Of a stretch of DNA of 64,000 bases, positions 21,885 through 32,819 are shown in pieces. Source of the stretch: Anthopleura xanthogrammica. Its lineage: Eukaryota > Cnidaria > Anthozoa > Actiniaria > Actiniidae. The DNA is taken from positions 9,871,101-9,935,100 of the forward strand of contig OZ025214.1 of the NCBI GenBank assembly GCA_964019055.1. The letters are read 5' to 3'. The position numbers were made by a program, and so were the translations under genes. The notes below the pieces were generated by a model that ran no database searches, was not told the DNA's origin, and was given only the letters and a program-made list of their open reading frames with translations. Position 1 is the first letter of the stretch; every line of letters starts with the position of its first letter.

Positions 21885-22215
21885 AATTTGTTGTGATAAG
21901 ATCCATCGTATTGTTTGTGAAGCAAAATATGAATAACTGTTTCATCAATAGACCCGTCACAGCAGGGACCACAGAGGGGATGAGCTGTAGGCTAAAACAA
22001 AAAAACGTTAAATTTCGTGTTCAACCTTTCCGCTTTTTGTCGTAACAAAGGGATTTATTTTAAGCTTATGAACTCTTCAGAATTAAATTCAAAATCATTA
22101 GATATCTTAACAAAGATTCTTCAATTTCTTTTTCTTGTTGCTATTCGGCCAAGAAGACTTGCTCGGCTTTCTGAATTGGCATCCTTCTAGCATGTCTAAC
22201 CAATTGCACTCTTAA
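21885..22215 (+). repeat. Duplicated segment A', downstream of the FReD gene
   Basis: Collinear with 17650-18120 through TTTGTTGTGATAAG, CGTTAAATTTCGTGTTCAAC, GTCGTAACAAAGGGAT and GCTATTCGGCCAAGAAGACT. It has its own insertion of about 60 bp near 21950-22000. It is non-coding as far as can be seen. Confidence 0.75.
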
Positions 22216-22454
22216 ATCCAAGGGATTATTGAACCAGATTTAATCCTTTGGGTGCTTTGTTTAGAAATTGTTTTCAATTGTTTTCAAATTAAAATCTACC
22301 ATACAACTCTTAGCTTTATTCCCTTGGAAAGTTTTTCTGGTAAAAAAGGCTCAGTCACAGTCTTTTTAAGCTTACACTTATTTAGCTGATAAATGCTTTG
22401 TACATTAAAAATGTTCTATGGACTGCTACAAAAACACCAATAAATTCATGAAAT

Positions 22455-22547
22455 GTTGCTCAGATACCCGATTCTTCTTCCATGAGCCGTTATAGATACC
22501 CCAAGCTAACTCATGTTTTAGCACATGCGATGTTGCTCAGATACATA
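22455..22547 (-). repeat. Distant copy of the 102-bp repeat
   Basis: The reverse complement reads GTATCTGAGCAACATCGCAT at one end and has ATAACGGCTCATGGAAGAAG, then AATCGGGTATCTGAGCAACA, at the other. It matches a unit of 8653-8875, 13.6 kb away in the opposite orientation. An (AAT)n tract starts directly at its edge. Confidence 0.8.
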
Positions 22548-22591
<44 letters not shown>

Positions 22592-22600
22592 TAATAATAT
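22548..22600 (+). repeat. (AAT)n microsatellite
   Basis: About 50 bp of AAT trinucleotides with one phase break. It adjoins the dispersed repeat at 22455-22547. Confidence 0.95.
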
Positions 22601-24126
22601 CTGGTTTATTAATTCCTCTTGCAGTATGAACTGAATTACAGGAAGTTGCGCAATATACACATTATTATGATCATAATACTGGAAATTACTTAATTAAATA
22701 TTGATGAATATTGATATATTCACCGTTACAAAGTTTTTGAAACGTTTGGTTCGTACGATTGGCTGATGCTCGGTCCTAGCAGAACGTAATGAAAGAGAAA
22801 AGGTCGAACGGACCATCCTTCCGTGAATCAGTGAAAAAAAATCTTGTCTGAACGCCGGAAATCTATTGGCGATAACAGATATTAAAGTGAACGTACATTC
22901 ACTTGCTTGAGTATATTCTTGCATTTTTACACGGACTACCAAACAACGGTGGGTACATATAGTATGTGGAATATAGGAATATGCTTAGAGAACAAAATAC
23001 AATCCATTTCAATATCTGGTCTGCAGTCTGCAGTCTGCAGTCTGCGGTCTGCATGTGTCAGACACCGCGATCCGTAGGGATCGCACGGATGGTGAGGGCC
23101 CAGTTGAGTTGAGTCAAGCCCATAACACAGGAAGCCCATTCATGAGTTTTCACAGATTGCAGGAAGACTTTTTTGCCATGATAGCTCTCACTTCGTACCA
23201 TCCGTACGATTCGTACATATCCTACCATCCGTAAGTGGTAGGGTATACTTTTTTTTTACCCTTTATCACTTAAATTTGTTAAAGTTAAAAACTTCAACCT
23301 TTACCATTCCTGGCTATAGTAATGTGTAAGTAAGGTCTTTAGTACAAAGGTTCAAGTGTGTGTTAGAGATCATCGGAATTACCACAGGGTGACCATAATC
23401 ACTTTACACAGGATTACCGCAAAACGCTGTACATAGTCATAGATAATAATATGCTTGCTTTATTCATACGAATGAGTTTCACGAACCGTACGGATCGTGA
23501 ACTTCTTTGACGATCCGTATCAGGTCGACAGTATTGGACATGACTGCACACCGACGACCTGGTCACACAAAGCTGCTCGCAACCAGTACAGTTGGCCGCT
23601 GGATTAAAATCCTGCTTGACTGAGTTAAGTGATATAGACACTGCCACCTTTAAGGCGGACAGCACCGCTCGACTAGCGTCAGTAAAGCTAGCCAAACAGT
23701 TCCTGTAGATACTATTCTGCGACATGTAGGCTGCTCTCCAGAGTCAAGTTTTCGCGAGTTCTACGACAAACCTGTTTTAGCTAAAGATGTTTTCAAAGGC
23801 TGTCCTGGAATATGTTTATTGAACATGCAATATGTTTATTGCAAGGATAGTTGTGTCCATAATTGTGCTTTAAGAAATCTCGTGTTAAACGGAAATACGT
23901 CACTGCGATTGGGAAGAATTGAAAATCTGAGTAGGATTTTTTCCTGACTAGGACGAGCGGGGAGTTGGGGTGAATTTGAAACGTCAGTCCCTACTTTTCC
24001 TCCAGGCGTGCCGCGACAAACTCGCCCCCACTCCCCACGCGTCCAAGGCAGGAAAAAGCCCGACTCGACTGAGTTACGAGGGAAAAGAGGGACTGTTAAC
24101 GGTATAGTCATGAAAGCCTGAAAGGA
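22601..24126. other. Intergenic DNA with an unassigned 103-codon frame
   Basis: On the minus strand, 23414-23725 is an ATG-started frame of 103 codons. Its middle contains CTGCEQLC followed by CSHVQYC. I recognise no family and see no clear splice signals; it could be a chance frame or a diverged exon. The region also holds small GTCTGCA repeats (23020-23050) and several CCATCCGTA/CGTACGGAT words near 23080-23520. Confidence 0.35.
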
Positions 24127-24366
24127 TAGAGAGATGGAGGGATGGAGGAATTGAGGGACGGAGGGATGGAGGGATGGAGGGATGGAGGGATGGAGGGATG
24201 GAGGGATGGAGGGATGGAGGGATGGAGGGATGGAGGGATGGAGGGATGGAGGGATGGAGGGATGGAGGGATGGAGGGATGGAGGGATGGAGGGATGGAGG
24301 GATGGAGGGATGGAGGAATATTGAGTTAGGGAGGGATATTGAGTTAGGGAGGGATATTGAGTTAGC
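24127..24366 (+). repeat. Octamer array (GGGATGGA)n
   Basis: A near-perfect array of the 8-bp unit GGGATGGA runs from 24127, perfect from about 24160 to 24316. It is followed by three copies of a 17-bp unit containing GGGATATTGAGTTAG up to about 24366 and by GATG tetramers to about 24406. The proline-rich minus-strand frames and Gly/Met/Trp plus-strand frames are artefacts of the repeat. Confidence 0.97.
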
Positions 24367-24429
24367 GAGGGATGGAGGAAGGGATGGATGGATGGATGGA
24401 TGGACAGATGCATGCATGCATGGTTGGAC

Positions 24430-25244
24430 TTTATTTATATAAAATAATATTTTCCATTATATGGTAATAAAATTGATTTATATTTAATATTTAGCTCAGT
24501 AATCTGTCAGTGATCGAAAAGTGTGACATGCAATTTTTTATTTTTTTAAAATTTAATAAGCTACTTTAGATAATATTGATAATGATTGATAATTTCTATT
24601 GAAAGCTTTGTATATACATTTAAGATTCCAAGAGCGATATCTGAATGACTAGGAATTCTTTAGTATAATCTATATTATTACTATAATTGGAAGTTTCCTA
24701 CCTCAATTTATTCTTATTCAAATATTTTTCAAAAAGTTATAAGAATTTCAAAATCTTATTATTATAAAAAGATTTCACGCTGCAAATGGCACACTGCCTT
24801 ATATATTAATTACTCTGTATCTAAACCAACTTCACTGAAATGTTTTTCCTTGTAGATTGCTACCAAGGCTATCTGAATAAAATATCAACGACGGTATTCC
24901 GCAATAATACAAATAATCGTCTTTATTTAGAGAGGGTGGCACTTGATATTCGCAAATGATAAACGTGTGGCCCTCTATGTTTAATGTCTCTGTATCAGAC
25001 GGGACCGCCATTTTATGTGGTCATCGAACACGAACCAAGCCACGGCTAAAATCTTACCTTCGGGCTACCGGTTACACTATATGTATAATTTCATATTACG
25101 GTTCGTTTTTATACAGCTATTTTTTTTAAAAAAATGTTGAAGGGGCGCATTGTGATCGGTGATTGGCGATTGACGATCTATTGTTGCTTGATTCATGTCT
25201 TCGTGATAGTGTGACCACAGTTCCTTTCGGTCGTGCAATTGCAA
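24430..25244. other. AT-rich 3' flank of the Ig receptor gene
   Basis: No gene is seen. TTTATT at 24922-24927, which is AATAAA on the minus strand, is a possible poly(A) signal for the receptor about 320 bp after its stop codon. Confidence 0.4.
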
Positions 25245-28200
25245 TCATCCATTGCCATTCGTCGTTCGCCCCTTTTTGAAACGGTTGTTTATACCGTGAT
25301 TACAATAGACCCAAGACAACCAAGATCCCTGACCACTGTCCACTTCATCTTCTTCTTCGTTACTGATTTTGTCGTTAGCGGAGGTTTTTGGACTTGGCTG
25401 GGTTACTAAAGGGGTTGGTGGATGCTTTGAATTGGGCATGTTGCCCGGTATTTCATCATATAAAGGCCTCATTGGTACATCAGTCGATTTATCCTAAGGT
25501 GAGGGAAAAAAGATAAACTTATAATCTTTTGACAACGTACGTCACAAGCATTAAACAGCACAAACCAACCTTCTTTTTGTGTTTCTTCTTGACTTTAGCA
25601 TACACGGGCTCCACATAACGTTTCCCTTTCCCCGAGCTTGATGCCTCATCATGTTGTGGTTCTGGCAAAAGGTTAGTGATAACCCGTTTGTAGCCAGTCT
25701 CTTCCACTGTAGCATAGTCAACATTGCTTGCAGAAGCGTACGTTCTCACTTTTATTGCATCAACTGGCTCTCCATATGGACTCTCCTCGACCAATTGATT
25801 TTCCCTTGTTAAAAAAGTAGTGTGTTTCAAATAAACCGTCATTATCCAAAAGTCCCACGCCACTAGCAATTAATGACTACACCCCATGTCCAACCCAATC
25901 CCCCTGCAATCCAAACCAACTCGATCCAATATATAGACCTAATCACCTTGTATGTAAATTGCACAATTCAAAACCTCGTGATGTTTCCATGATGTTCCCG
26001 GATAATCGCTTCTTTATAATATCTACATATCATCATGAATATGAACGAATACATTTCAGAAAGATAGACAAAAGAATAACTCTCAAGGAAACATCATATA
26101 AACTCACATCGTATGAATAATAGGTGATTAGGTCTATCCAATCCAATCCAACAAACTAACCAACCAACCAAGCAATTGAATAACCAAGTAACCAAGAAAA
26201 GGACTCAAGAGGCTTATGTTATGTTTCATCGAAGTTTTAGAAATGCGGGTTGAGTTAATAATAAGTACAACAGAGAACAAGCTTCGTGCAGTCTTCCATA
26301 TATACAAGCATCGTCATGTCATTTAAAAAAGTATGACTTAGCAGATCTTACCTATGGTCTTGCTTCTGTGTACCTGGAAACGAAAAAAAGTGCAACTATA
26401 GTATGGCGAGTATGTTATTTACACTGACAGGTCACGTGACCTTATCCTCTTATAACGAAAAATGAACAGAAATGAAAAGAGCTTCTCGTTAATAGTTAGG
26501 AGAAGGAGTTTCAGGTTATAATGTTAAACAAAGCAGAAATGAAATTGCATACAAAAGGGAATATTTTATATAATAATTTATAGAATATGATAATATATTA
26601 AAAAATACTTAAGATAGTACGCGCTCTCTCATTGGTCGAGAGCTGTGTTTTCATCACGCTATGAGGGCACGGAAATGAATTAAAAAGAATTTTTTAAGTA
26701 TTTTTTAAAAGAAATAAAAGACTTCGTCTCGGGTTTTCACTGATCTGCTCTCGAATTCTCCCAAACGCGTAGCCTCAGTTTTCACCAGGCTATGAAGGCA
26801 CGGAGAAAATGTTTTATTTCTTAAATAATATATTGATATAGCACCATTTCCAGTGGTTTAATGGCGCTGCATGCAGTACAAAATGGTTCATATTTTCAAA
26901 ACTTTTCAAATGCATCACGAAGAAGTAAGGTTTTGATGCTTTTATTAAAAATGTTTCAATGTTTTTGAGTCTTTTAATGTCTACTGGAATCTTGATCTAA
27001 AGTTCAGGACCCACAACAGAGAAGGCTCGTCCACTATATGTCTTCAGCTTCTACTTCAACGGAGTACGCTGGCGGAGCAGGAACTTCTTGTCGAATCTTA
27101 GAGGTCTTTTGAGGATTTGTATGGCACAAGTGACTGCACAGCTCTTCATTCAGTTTAATTGTCACCGTGCAAATTTTTCCTGTGATTTTAAACTGTTTTA
27201 TGTAGAAGCATACCTCGTTCACACCAAGTTTCAAAATTTATGTTAGAACAACCATTGCTTAGGTTTAACTGAAATAACCTGACGTAAAGACATACATTAT
27301 TTTCTCATTTACCTCTAATGTCACGTTTTGAGCGCGTCCGTCGTCGTTTAAAAAGAATGCAAATTAGTGTCAAGGCAACAATAACTAGAGTGCAAACGAT
27401 GACCACTATGATTATTTGTAGCTGATTGTCGCCTGAAATAGCAAATATGAAATATCATCAGTATATGATCTTAAAATTCATCCATTTATCTAGTATCCAT
27501 CCATCCATTCATTCATCAGTTTATAGTTGTTCAATTCAACACATATGGTGTTCCTTATGCTGATGAAGTAGTAAACATACCATTTCTTTTGGTTACATCC
27601 TTCTTGCAAAATGACACGACTTTGTTACATTGAAAAGAAAATGTAAGAATAGCAATTATTAATATGATACAATCAATCTACAAGCAGGCAAGTAGGCAAG
27701 CTGTGACCAAATAAAATACATGGAAATGCATACCTTTTACTGTTATGTTTAGACTTTTAGCGTATCCAGCAACATTCGATGCATTACAGTAGTATAGTAC
27801 TGTTTTGTTTTTACAATCATCATTTTTGACGTGAAACGTTCCATTTGCTACGACTTCGTCACTAGTTGCATCATACCAAGTGGTAAATGGTGCCGGGGTG
27901 CCTTTGGCTTTGCATTGTAGTGTAATGTTATTGGTCTTCGATGTAATAGAAGTGTTCACTATAGTTGGTGGTTCTGTGAATATCGTATATAAAGATAACA
28001 TTATATTTAGTTCAAATCCTCATCAATAGACCTTTTCAGCTTCGTTGTTTGTTGTGCCCATTTCAGACCATGTGATGCCACTCTTGGGAGCTGATTCTTT
28101 CATGTGTTAATATTTTAACAAAAGAACATTTCTCAAGGGAATGTCATGTGGTCTGAAATGGGCAATTTGCATACGAAGCTAAAAAGGTCTATTGTTCAGG

Positions 28201-28395
28201 AGGTAATTAGCCAACTAACTGCCCCGATTTTAATTCGCCGAAACGTGACAATACTTTAAACCACGTAAAGTACTCCCAAACCAACTGGAAATCTAAGATC
28301 ATCATCATTACCATTATCATAATCATCATGATTATTATCATCATCAGCAGCAGCATCATTATCATCATCATCATTATTATAATTATTTTTATCAA

Positions 28396-28442
<47 letters not shown>

Positions 28443-31400
28443 GTTGACTGTTTCAAAACGAAGATAATCCGATAGGAAAAGTGAATCATATCATGCATAA
28501 TTATAGTCTCATTTCTTGACGCGAAGACCAACCATAATACAAATTTTCTCTCGTTCCAGTTTACTCAGGGGGCGTTGCACGGCCTCATTTTTTCTCATTA
28601 ATTCAATAAATTTCTGATATTTTGCCCCCTGAGTAAACTGGAACGAGAGAAAATTTAGCAAAGTGGTTTATTAACAACTTCATAAGCAAGTAAGCCCTAA
28701 GTGTTGATGCATTGATTTTATAAATAGCAGAGGTTACTTTAACACCAGTCCTGTTTACTCTACCTTGCTCCCTGTTTACTATACTGATGTCTTGGTCTAT
28801 CTACTCAATACCCGGCATCTGATTAGCTGAAAACAATCAACCAATCTTCGTCGGATAGATAGCATGGAAATGATATGATAAATGCATTTACTATACATTT
28901 TACTCACTATCTCGCATCTGATTGGCCGAGAGTTCTCAGCCAATCCCTGATATTGTGTGAACTCTACATGATAAATGTATTATTTGTAGGTTTTTTCAAT
29001 GTGACTTTGTGGCTCAAAATGCTGATGGTAAGAAATCAATAAGATACAATTTTTTGTGGTAAACATCTACTACTATAATAGTTGCACATTACCTGTCACT
29101 TCAAGGGACGTACAATTAGTTCCATTCCCAAAACCGTTTGACACGTGACAGCAATACTTTCCTCCTGATGCTTTACCAGTGATGTTGAATGACGCCACAG
29201 AGGAATGTGCAATAGTTGTGTTCGTATCTTTGTGTATCCATGTAATACGAGGTGATGGATATCCAGAAGCATTGCATTTTAATGATATTAAGTCTCCTTG
29301 TTTGCCATAAAGGTTTGAGGTCAGATAGTTGATACGAGGTAGAGCTACAGAAAAAAATAGAGAGATATTAAACGTTATAAGATTTTGCTCTTGCTGGTGG
29401 AGCATAATTCATTTCAAAGTTGGCTACAATTTGTCATGTAGGTTCCGAACCCTGGTTTATATATTCCATCCGTTATCAGTTTTTGCTGTTTTTACTTTAA
29501 TGCTGCTGATGTAAAATGTTTGCTTAATTTTCTTTGAACGTTAATGACACTACATGATTTTGCTTTTGTGATTTGATGTCTGTATGTTTTGTTGTGTATA
29601 TATATACGTAACAAATCGCAAACAAAGACTTATTTTGACTCAATAATGAATTGTTTTGAAACTCAAACGTGTCTTCGATATAACCCTTTGGTTTCTACAA
29701 TTAAAAAATTGCGTCGGATTAGACATGGAGTCGCAATAGCTAAAGATGAACGATGTTGGAGAATTGAATTCAGGGTCAAGTCTGTCCGTTTATCGGGTTG
29801 AAAATGCAAATCATGATTTTTCACTCTTTGATAAATTTTTAGTAATTCTTCAATCTCTTTAAAAGGAGAGAACAACATTAGGCACTTGGTATAGACACTG
29901 AAAGCCAAGTAAATGCCTTGGGAGCGTTTAGGGATCTTAGTTTCCTACGCTTTAGAAAATTTCACATTTTCAAGAGACTGGCACCATTACGCAGCCAAGA
30001 TATTTATAAAATATTATATGAAAGAAAAAAGAATATATATCAAAAAGTGTATGAATGACACCTAAGGTAGCATTCTCTGAGTTGTTTCTTTTTTATTTTA
30101 AGGAAAACCAACCAGCAAATTGTAATGTGAATGCTATGTTTAAAGTGGGAAGACGATGGAATTTGAACCTTTTCTAAACGAGATTATTGCGATGACGAAT
30201 TACAAAAATAGTTAAGAGAAAGAGAAACCCAATGTTAAAAAAGAGAGAAGCAAACATATAATTGCTAAAATTCTGAGTTGAATTGTCTAAGACGTGACGT
30301 AAGTTAGTACTCAACGCTTTCCTTTTGGCGTCCAGGTTTCGGACTTATTGCTACATCCTCGCTCCACACAGCGTCTTCCTGGCATTATTTTCAAGAAAGA
30401 AACCTCAATTACAGAACCTCCACATGTGACAACAGGACATGAGGGTTATCAATGTTAAGTAACTGACGTCACAAAGAGACACATTTGAATAATAACGAAA
30501 AGCGAAATTAAAACTTGTTTTGATGACGTTTCCTTTATCTTACCACAAAATCGCTTTAATATATTAGTGTGAATGCTATGAGGGTTTCAAAATTGTAAAA
30601 ATATAAATTTCGTTCATTTTATCGTCTACCTACTTTAATTTAACTCTTTATTTTACTTTCTCGTATCCTATTATTGAAATAGGAGAAAGTTCGTTACACC
30701 AAACAGCAGACTGCGCGCTTTTTTGTGTATCTATTGCCTGACCGCCAGTTTTGCTATTGAGTAGTTGTTGTTTATGTATTATCAAATACTTACCATACAT
30801 GACGAGTGTTGTGCATTTCTCGTATAATGTACCACCACAATTAACCTCACAGCAATACGCTCCACGTTTATCTTTATCAACATCAGGGATGATAATTGTC
30901 ACATTCGATCCACCAATAACAGAGAAATGAGCTTCCACATTTTTCAATTGGGAATAATTTTGTTCATTTGTGTATCGATCGAACATCTTTGTACCGTTGT
31001 AATAAATGTTTGACAAACCAAATCTATGCTTACAATTGTAATGCCACGTGATGTTAACAGTAGAACCAACATGTGCTAACCTCTCATGCGAAGGTCGTGA
31101 AATCCTCTTGAACCCATCTGTTGGACACAATGTTTAAACATTAAATAACTTGATTAACTATATAAGACATAGAATATTATATCGAGATTAAGATAATGCT
31201 GATTTAATGAATTGTTAGCGTGGATAAACTTGAAACAATTATTTCATAGAAGCCGATTTAAAACATAAATATGGCGTAAGAATAAAATTTCCATGTAACC
31301 AACCCTACATCACGCGCTTTGCATATTTGTTTTTCTGTTGTTGTTTTTATTTGTTTGTTATTTGATCTTTAAATTGTTTTTTTTTTCACTCCTAATGTGA

Positions 31401-31523
31401 TGTGAAATGGAAGCAAAAATGAAATATGTTGTATATTTTCTTACTCGTACCTGACAAGTTCATAAAGAATTGAAGGTTGATCCAAGTAAAGATAAGGCGG
31501 AAGCTCATCAGAATACAGTTCAT
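25245..31523 (-). CDS. Ig-superfamily membrane receptor with ITIM/ITSM-like tail, eight exons
   Basis: Minus-strand exons: 31523-31451, 31117-30794, 29344-29093, 27973-27734, 27432-27313, 26373-26352, 25804-25570, 25493-25245. All have GT-AG edges and compatible phases; 1515 nt, 504 residues. Residues 1-24 are a signal peptide. Three Ig-like domains each sit on one phase 1-1 exon (25-132, 133-216, 217-296). Domains 2 and 3 have the standard Cys-Trp-YxC pattern. Domain 1 has GAYCC in strand F but an unclear strand-B Cys. Residues 303-324 form a transmembrane helix followed by a KRRR stop-transfer. The tail has seven tyrosines, including VDYATV (Tyr374, ITIM consensus), TGYKRV (Tyr382, ITSM consensus), PVYAKV (Tyr412) and PLYDEI (Tyr434), and no kinase domain. 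Such tails recruit SH2 proteins when phosphorylated. It may be an inhibitory or self/non-self receptor. Introns carry several MITEs and an RT fragment. Confidence 0.85.
25934..26136. mobile_element. Intronic short inverted-repeat element
   Basis: TAGACCTAATCACCT (25934-25948) is exactly mirrored by AGGTGATTAGGTCTA (26122-26136). The 203-bp non-coding unit lies in the intron between the 22-nt exon and the first long tail exon of the Ig receptor. TA flanks both sides, so the target may be TA. Confidence 0.65.
26810..27035 (-). pseudogene. Degenerate non-LTR RT C-terminal fragment in an intron
   Basis: The minus strand encodes AFSVVGPEL, then a stop and IKIPVDIKRLKN, the block normally reading GPxLWNSLPxxIR near the end of Jockey/CR1-type ORF2, followed by a decayed tail. 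It lies in intron 5 of the Ig receptor gene on the same strand. It is too short and broken to assign further. Confidence 0.45.
28024..28194. mobile_element. Intronic MITE (CAATAGACCTTTT family)
   Basis: The left arm CAATAGACCTTTTCAGCTTC and the right arm (reverse complement CAATAGACCTTTTTAGCTTC) are inverted repeats. They extend through GCCCATTTCAGACCA into the interior, about 45 bp in all. The 171-bp element sits in intron 3 of the Ig receptor. Confidence 0.85.
28296..28441 (+). repeat. (ATC)n/(ATT)n microsatellite in an intron
   Basis: Imperfect ATC/ATT trinucleotides are followed by a perfect (ATT)n run from about 28394 to 28441. It lies in intron 3 of the Ig receptor gene. The Asn- and Asp-rich frames across it are not genes. 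Confidence 0.95.
28542..28656. repeat. 115-bp fold-back with ~32-bp perfect arms
   Basis: The left arm contains TCTCGTTCCAGTTTACTCAG and ends in a G-run. The right arm is its exact reverse complement, from CCCCCTGAGTAAACTGGAAC to AGAAAATTT. The loop is about 50 bp. It is another non-coding inverted-repeat unit in intron 3 of the Ig receptor. Confidence 0.85.
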
Positions 31524-31584
31524 CCTATTTAACCTATGCGAAAAAGATAAAGTTGTTGTCCATAAAGTATATATATATTTATGA

Positions 31585-31646
31585 ATCATCATCATCATCA
31601 TCATCATCATCCTCCTCCTCCTCCTCCTCCTCATCATCATCATCAC
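31585..31646 (+). repeat. (CAT)n/(CTC)n microsatellite
   Basis: Runs of ATC, then CTC, then ATC trinucleotides lie just upstream of the Ig receptor start codon (minus strand), so they may fall in its promoter or 5' UTR. Poly-His and poly-Ser frames across it are artefacts. Confidence 0.95.
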
Positions 31647-31759
31647 TTACATTATCATCAGTTGACCTCAACATCAAAATCATTACTGATCAAAATCGAG
31701 ATCATCGTCAACACCATCATAATCATCATCATCGTCGTCATCCAAGCTAGATATTTTTT

Positions 31760-32669
31760 TTAATTATATAGATATCGATGAAATACCAGGATTTATCCGG
31801 TGTCTAAAACTTCGTACATTCTACACAGTGAAGATATGATATCCTTCACATGTGAAGATATCACCGTTGCCATGACTACTTTGCTATTAACCAATCACAC
31901 ATTAATAAGGTGTTCGAGCGCCGTTTCTCAGATCAAAATGGCAGCTCCCACATTGTCGACGAACGAGAAATTTCATGATATTTTTGACCTTTTTCTTGCC
32001 TTTATCATCAAAAATAGTAGAAAAAGAGAGGAAAGAAAGTGAAGAAGGTTACCACACTCACTGATAGTGTAGGTGATGAGTTAAGCTTACTTGAAGGAGA
32101 AAATAGTTACTGAAGAAAACACCAAAACGAAAAACCTATAACGATCTAAAATTCTTCAAGAAATGACTAGAAATTAATTCAGGAAGATCGTAAAGAAGAC
32201 AGAGAAATTAAAAACATTACACCAAGTGAACTTAACCTTTATCTAAGCCAATTGATAGTGGCTGCAAGAACAAAGACGGGGAAAGACTACAACCGGTACT
32301 GAGTTTGAATCGCTACACAAGAAACAGCGATAAGTAAGCTTATATTGTGGAAAGTGATATTACAGTGAGCCAAAAATCCACCTGAGTTTGTTTACGTATG
32401 TTCAGATTTATCAAGTTAACTGTGTTCATATCTTTCTTGTTATTATTTAGCGAGGTTAATTCAATAATTATGAATCACTTTATTATTCATTACAGGTCCC
32501 CATTTAAACCAACTATGCTGAATTGGGCAACCTGTTTAAATATTATTAAAAAAAAAAAAATCATCCTTTTTCTATTCATCACCGACAAGATGTTGGCGAC
32601 CTTTGATAAATAATAAAAAAGTTGAAGTTTATATATATATCTTGGATATTTCATCGCTATCTATATAAT
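31760..32669. other. Intergenic DNA with a short GAAGATAT palindrome
   Basis: Near 31830-31865, GAAGATATGATATCCTTCAC is followed by ATGTGAAGATATC, a partly palindromic word pair. An 80-codon plus-strand frame at 31800-32042 spans this repeat and has no recognisable motif. No gene is supported. Confidence 0.4.
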
Positions 32670-32819
32670 ATACAGAACATCAAATAGGCGCTTGGAGATA
32701 CGAATTTTATCTTCTCGTGTTGATGAACTCTCACTCGTTCGCTGCGCTCACTCGTGATAGATATCATCAACACTCAAAGATAAAATTCGTATCTCCACGC
32801 GCCCATGTAATATCCTCTA
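32670..32819. mobile_element. Fold-back MITE, copy 2 (GGAGATACGAATT family)
   Basis: It has the same arms as 16911-17045: GGCGCTTGGAGATACGAATT on the left and, on the right, the inverse of GGAGATACGAATTTTATCTT preceded by ATATTACATGGGCGC. The loop again contains GCTGCGCTCACTC. No coding capacity. Confidence 0.85.

Noticed and set aside
23836..24417. Proline-rich frame and Gly-Trp-Arg plus-strand frames
   Set aside because: By-products of the GGGATGGA array.
27034..27234. Additional exon of the Ig receptor
   Set aside because: The 66-codon frame lacks proper splice edges, and the transmembrane and 22-nt exons already join in phase without it.
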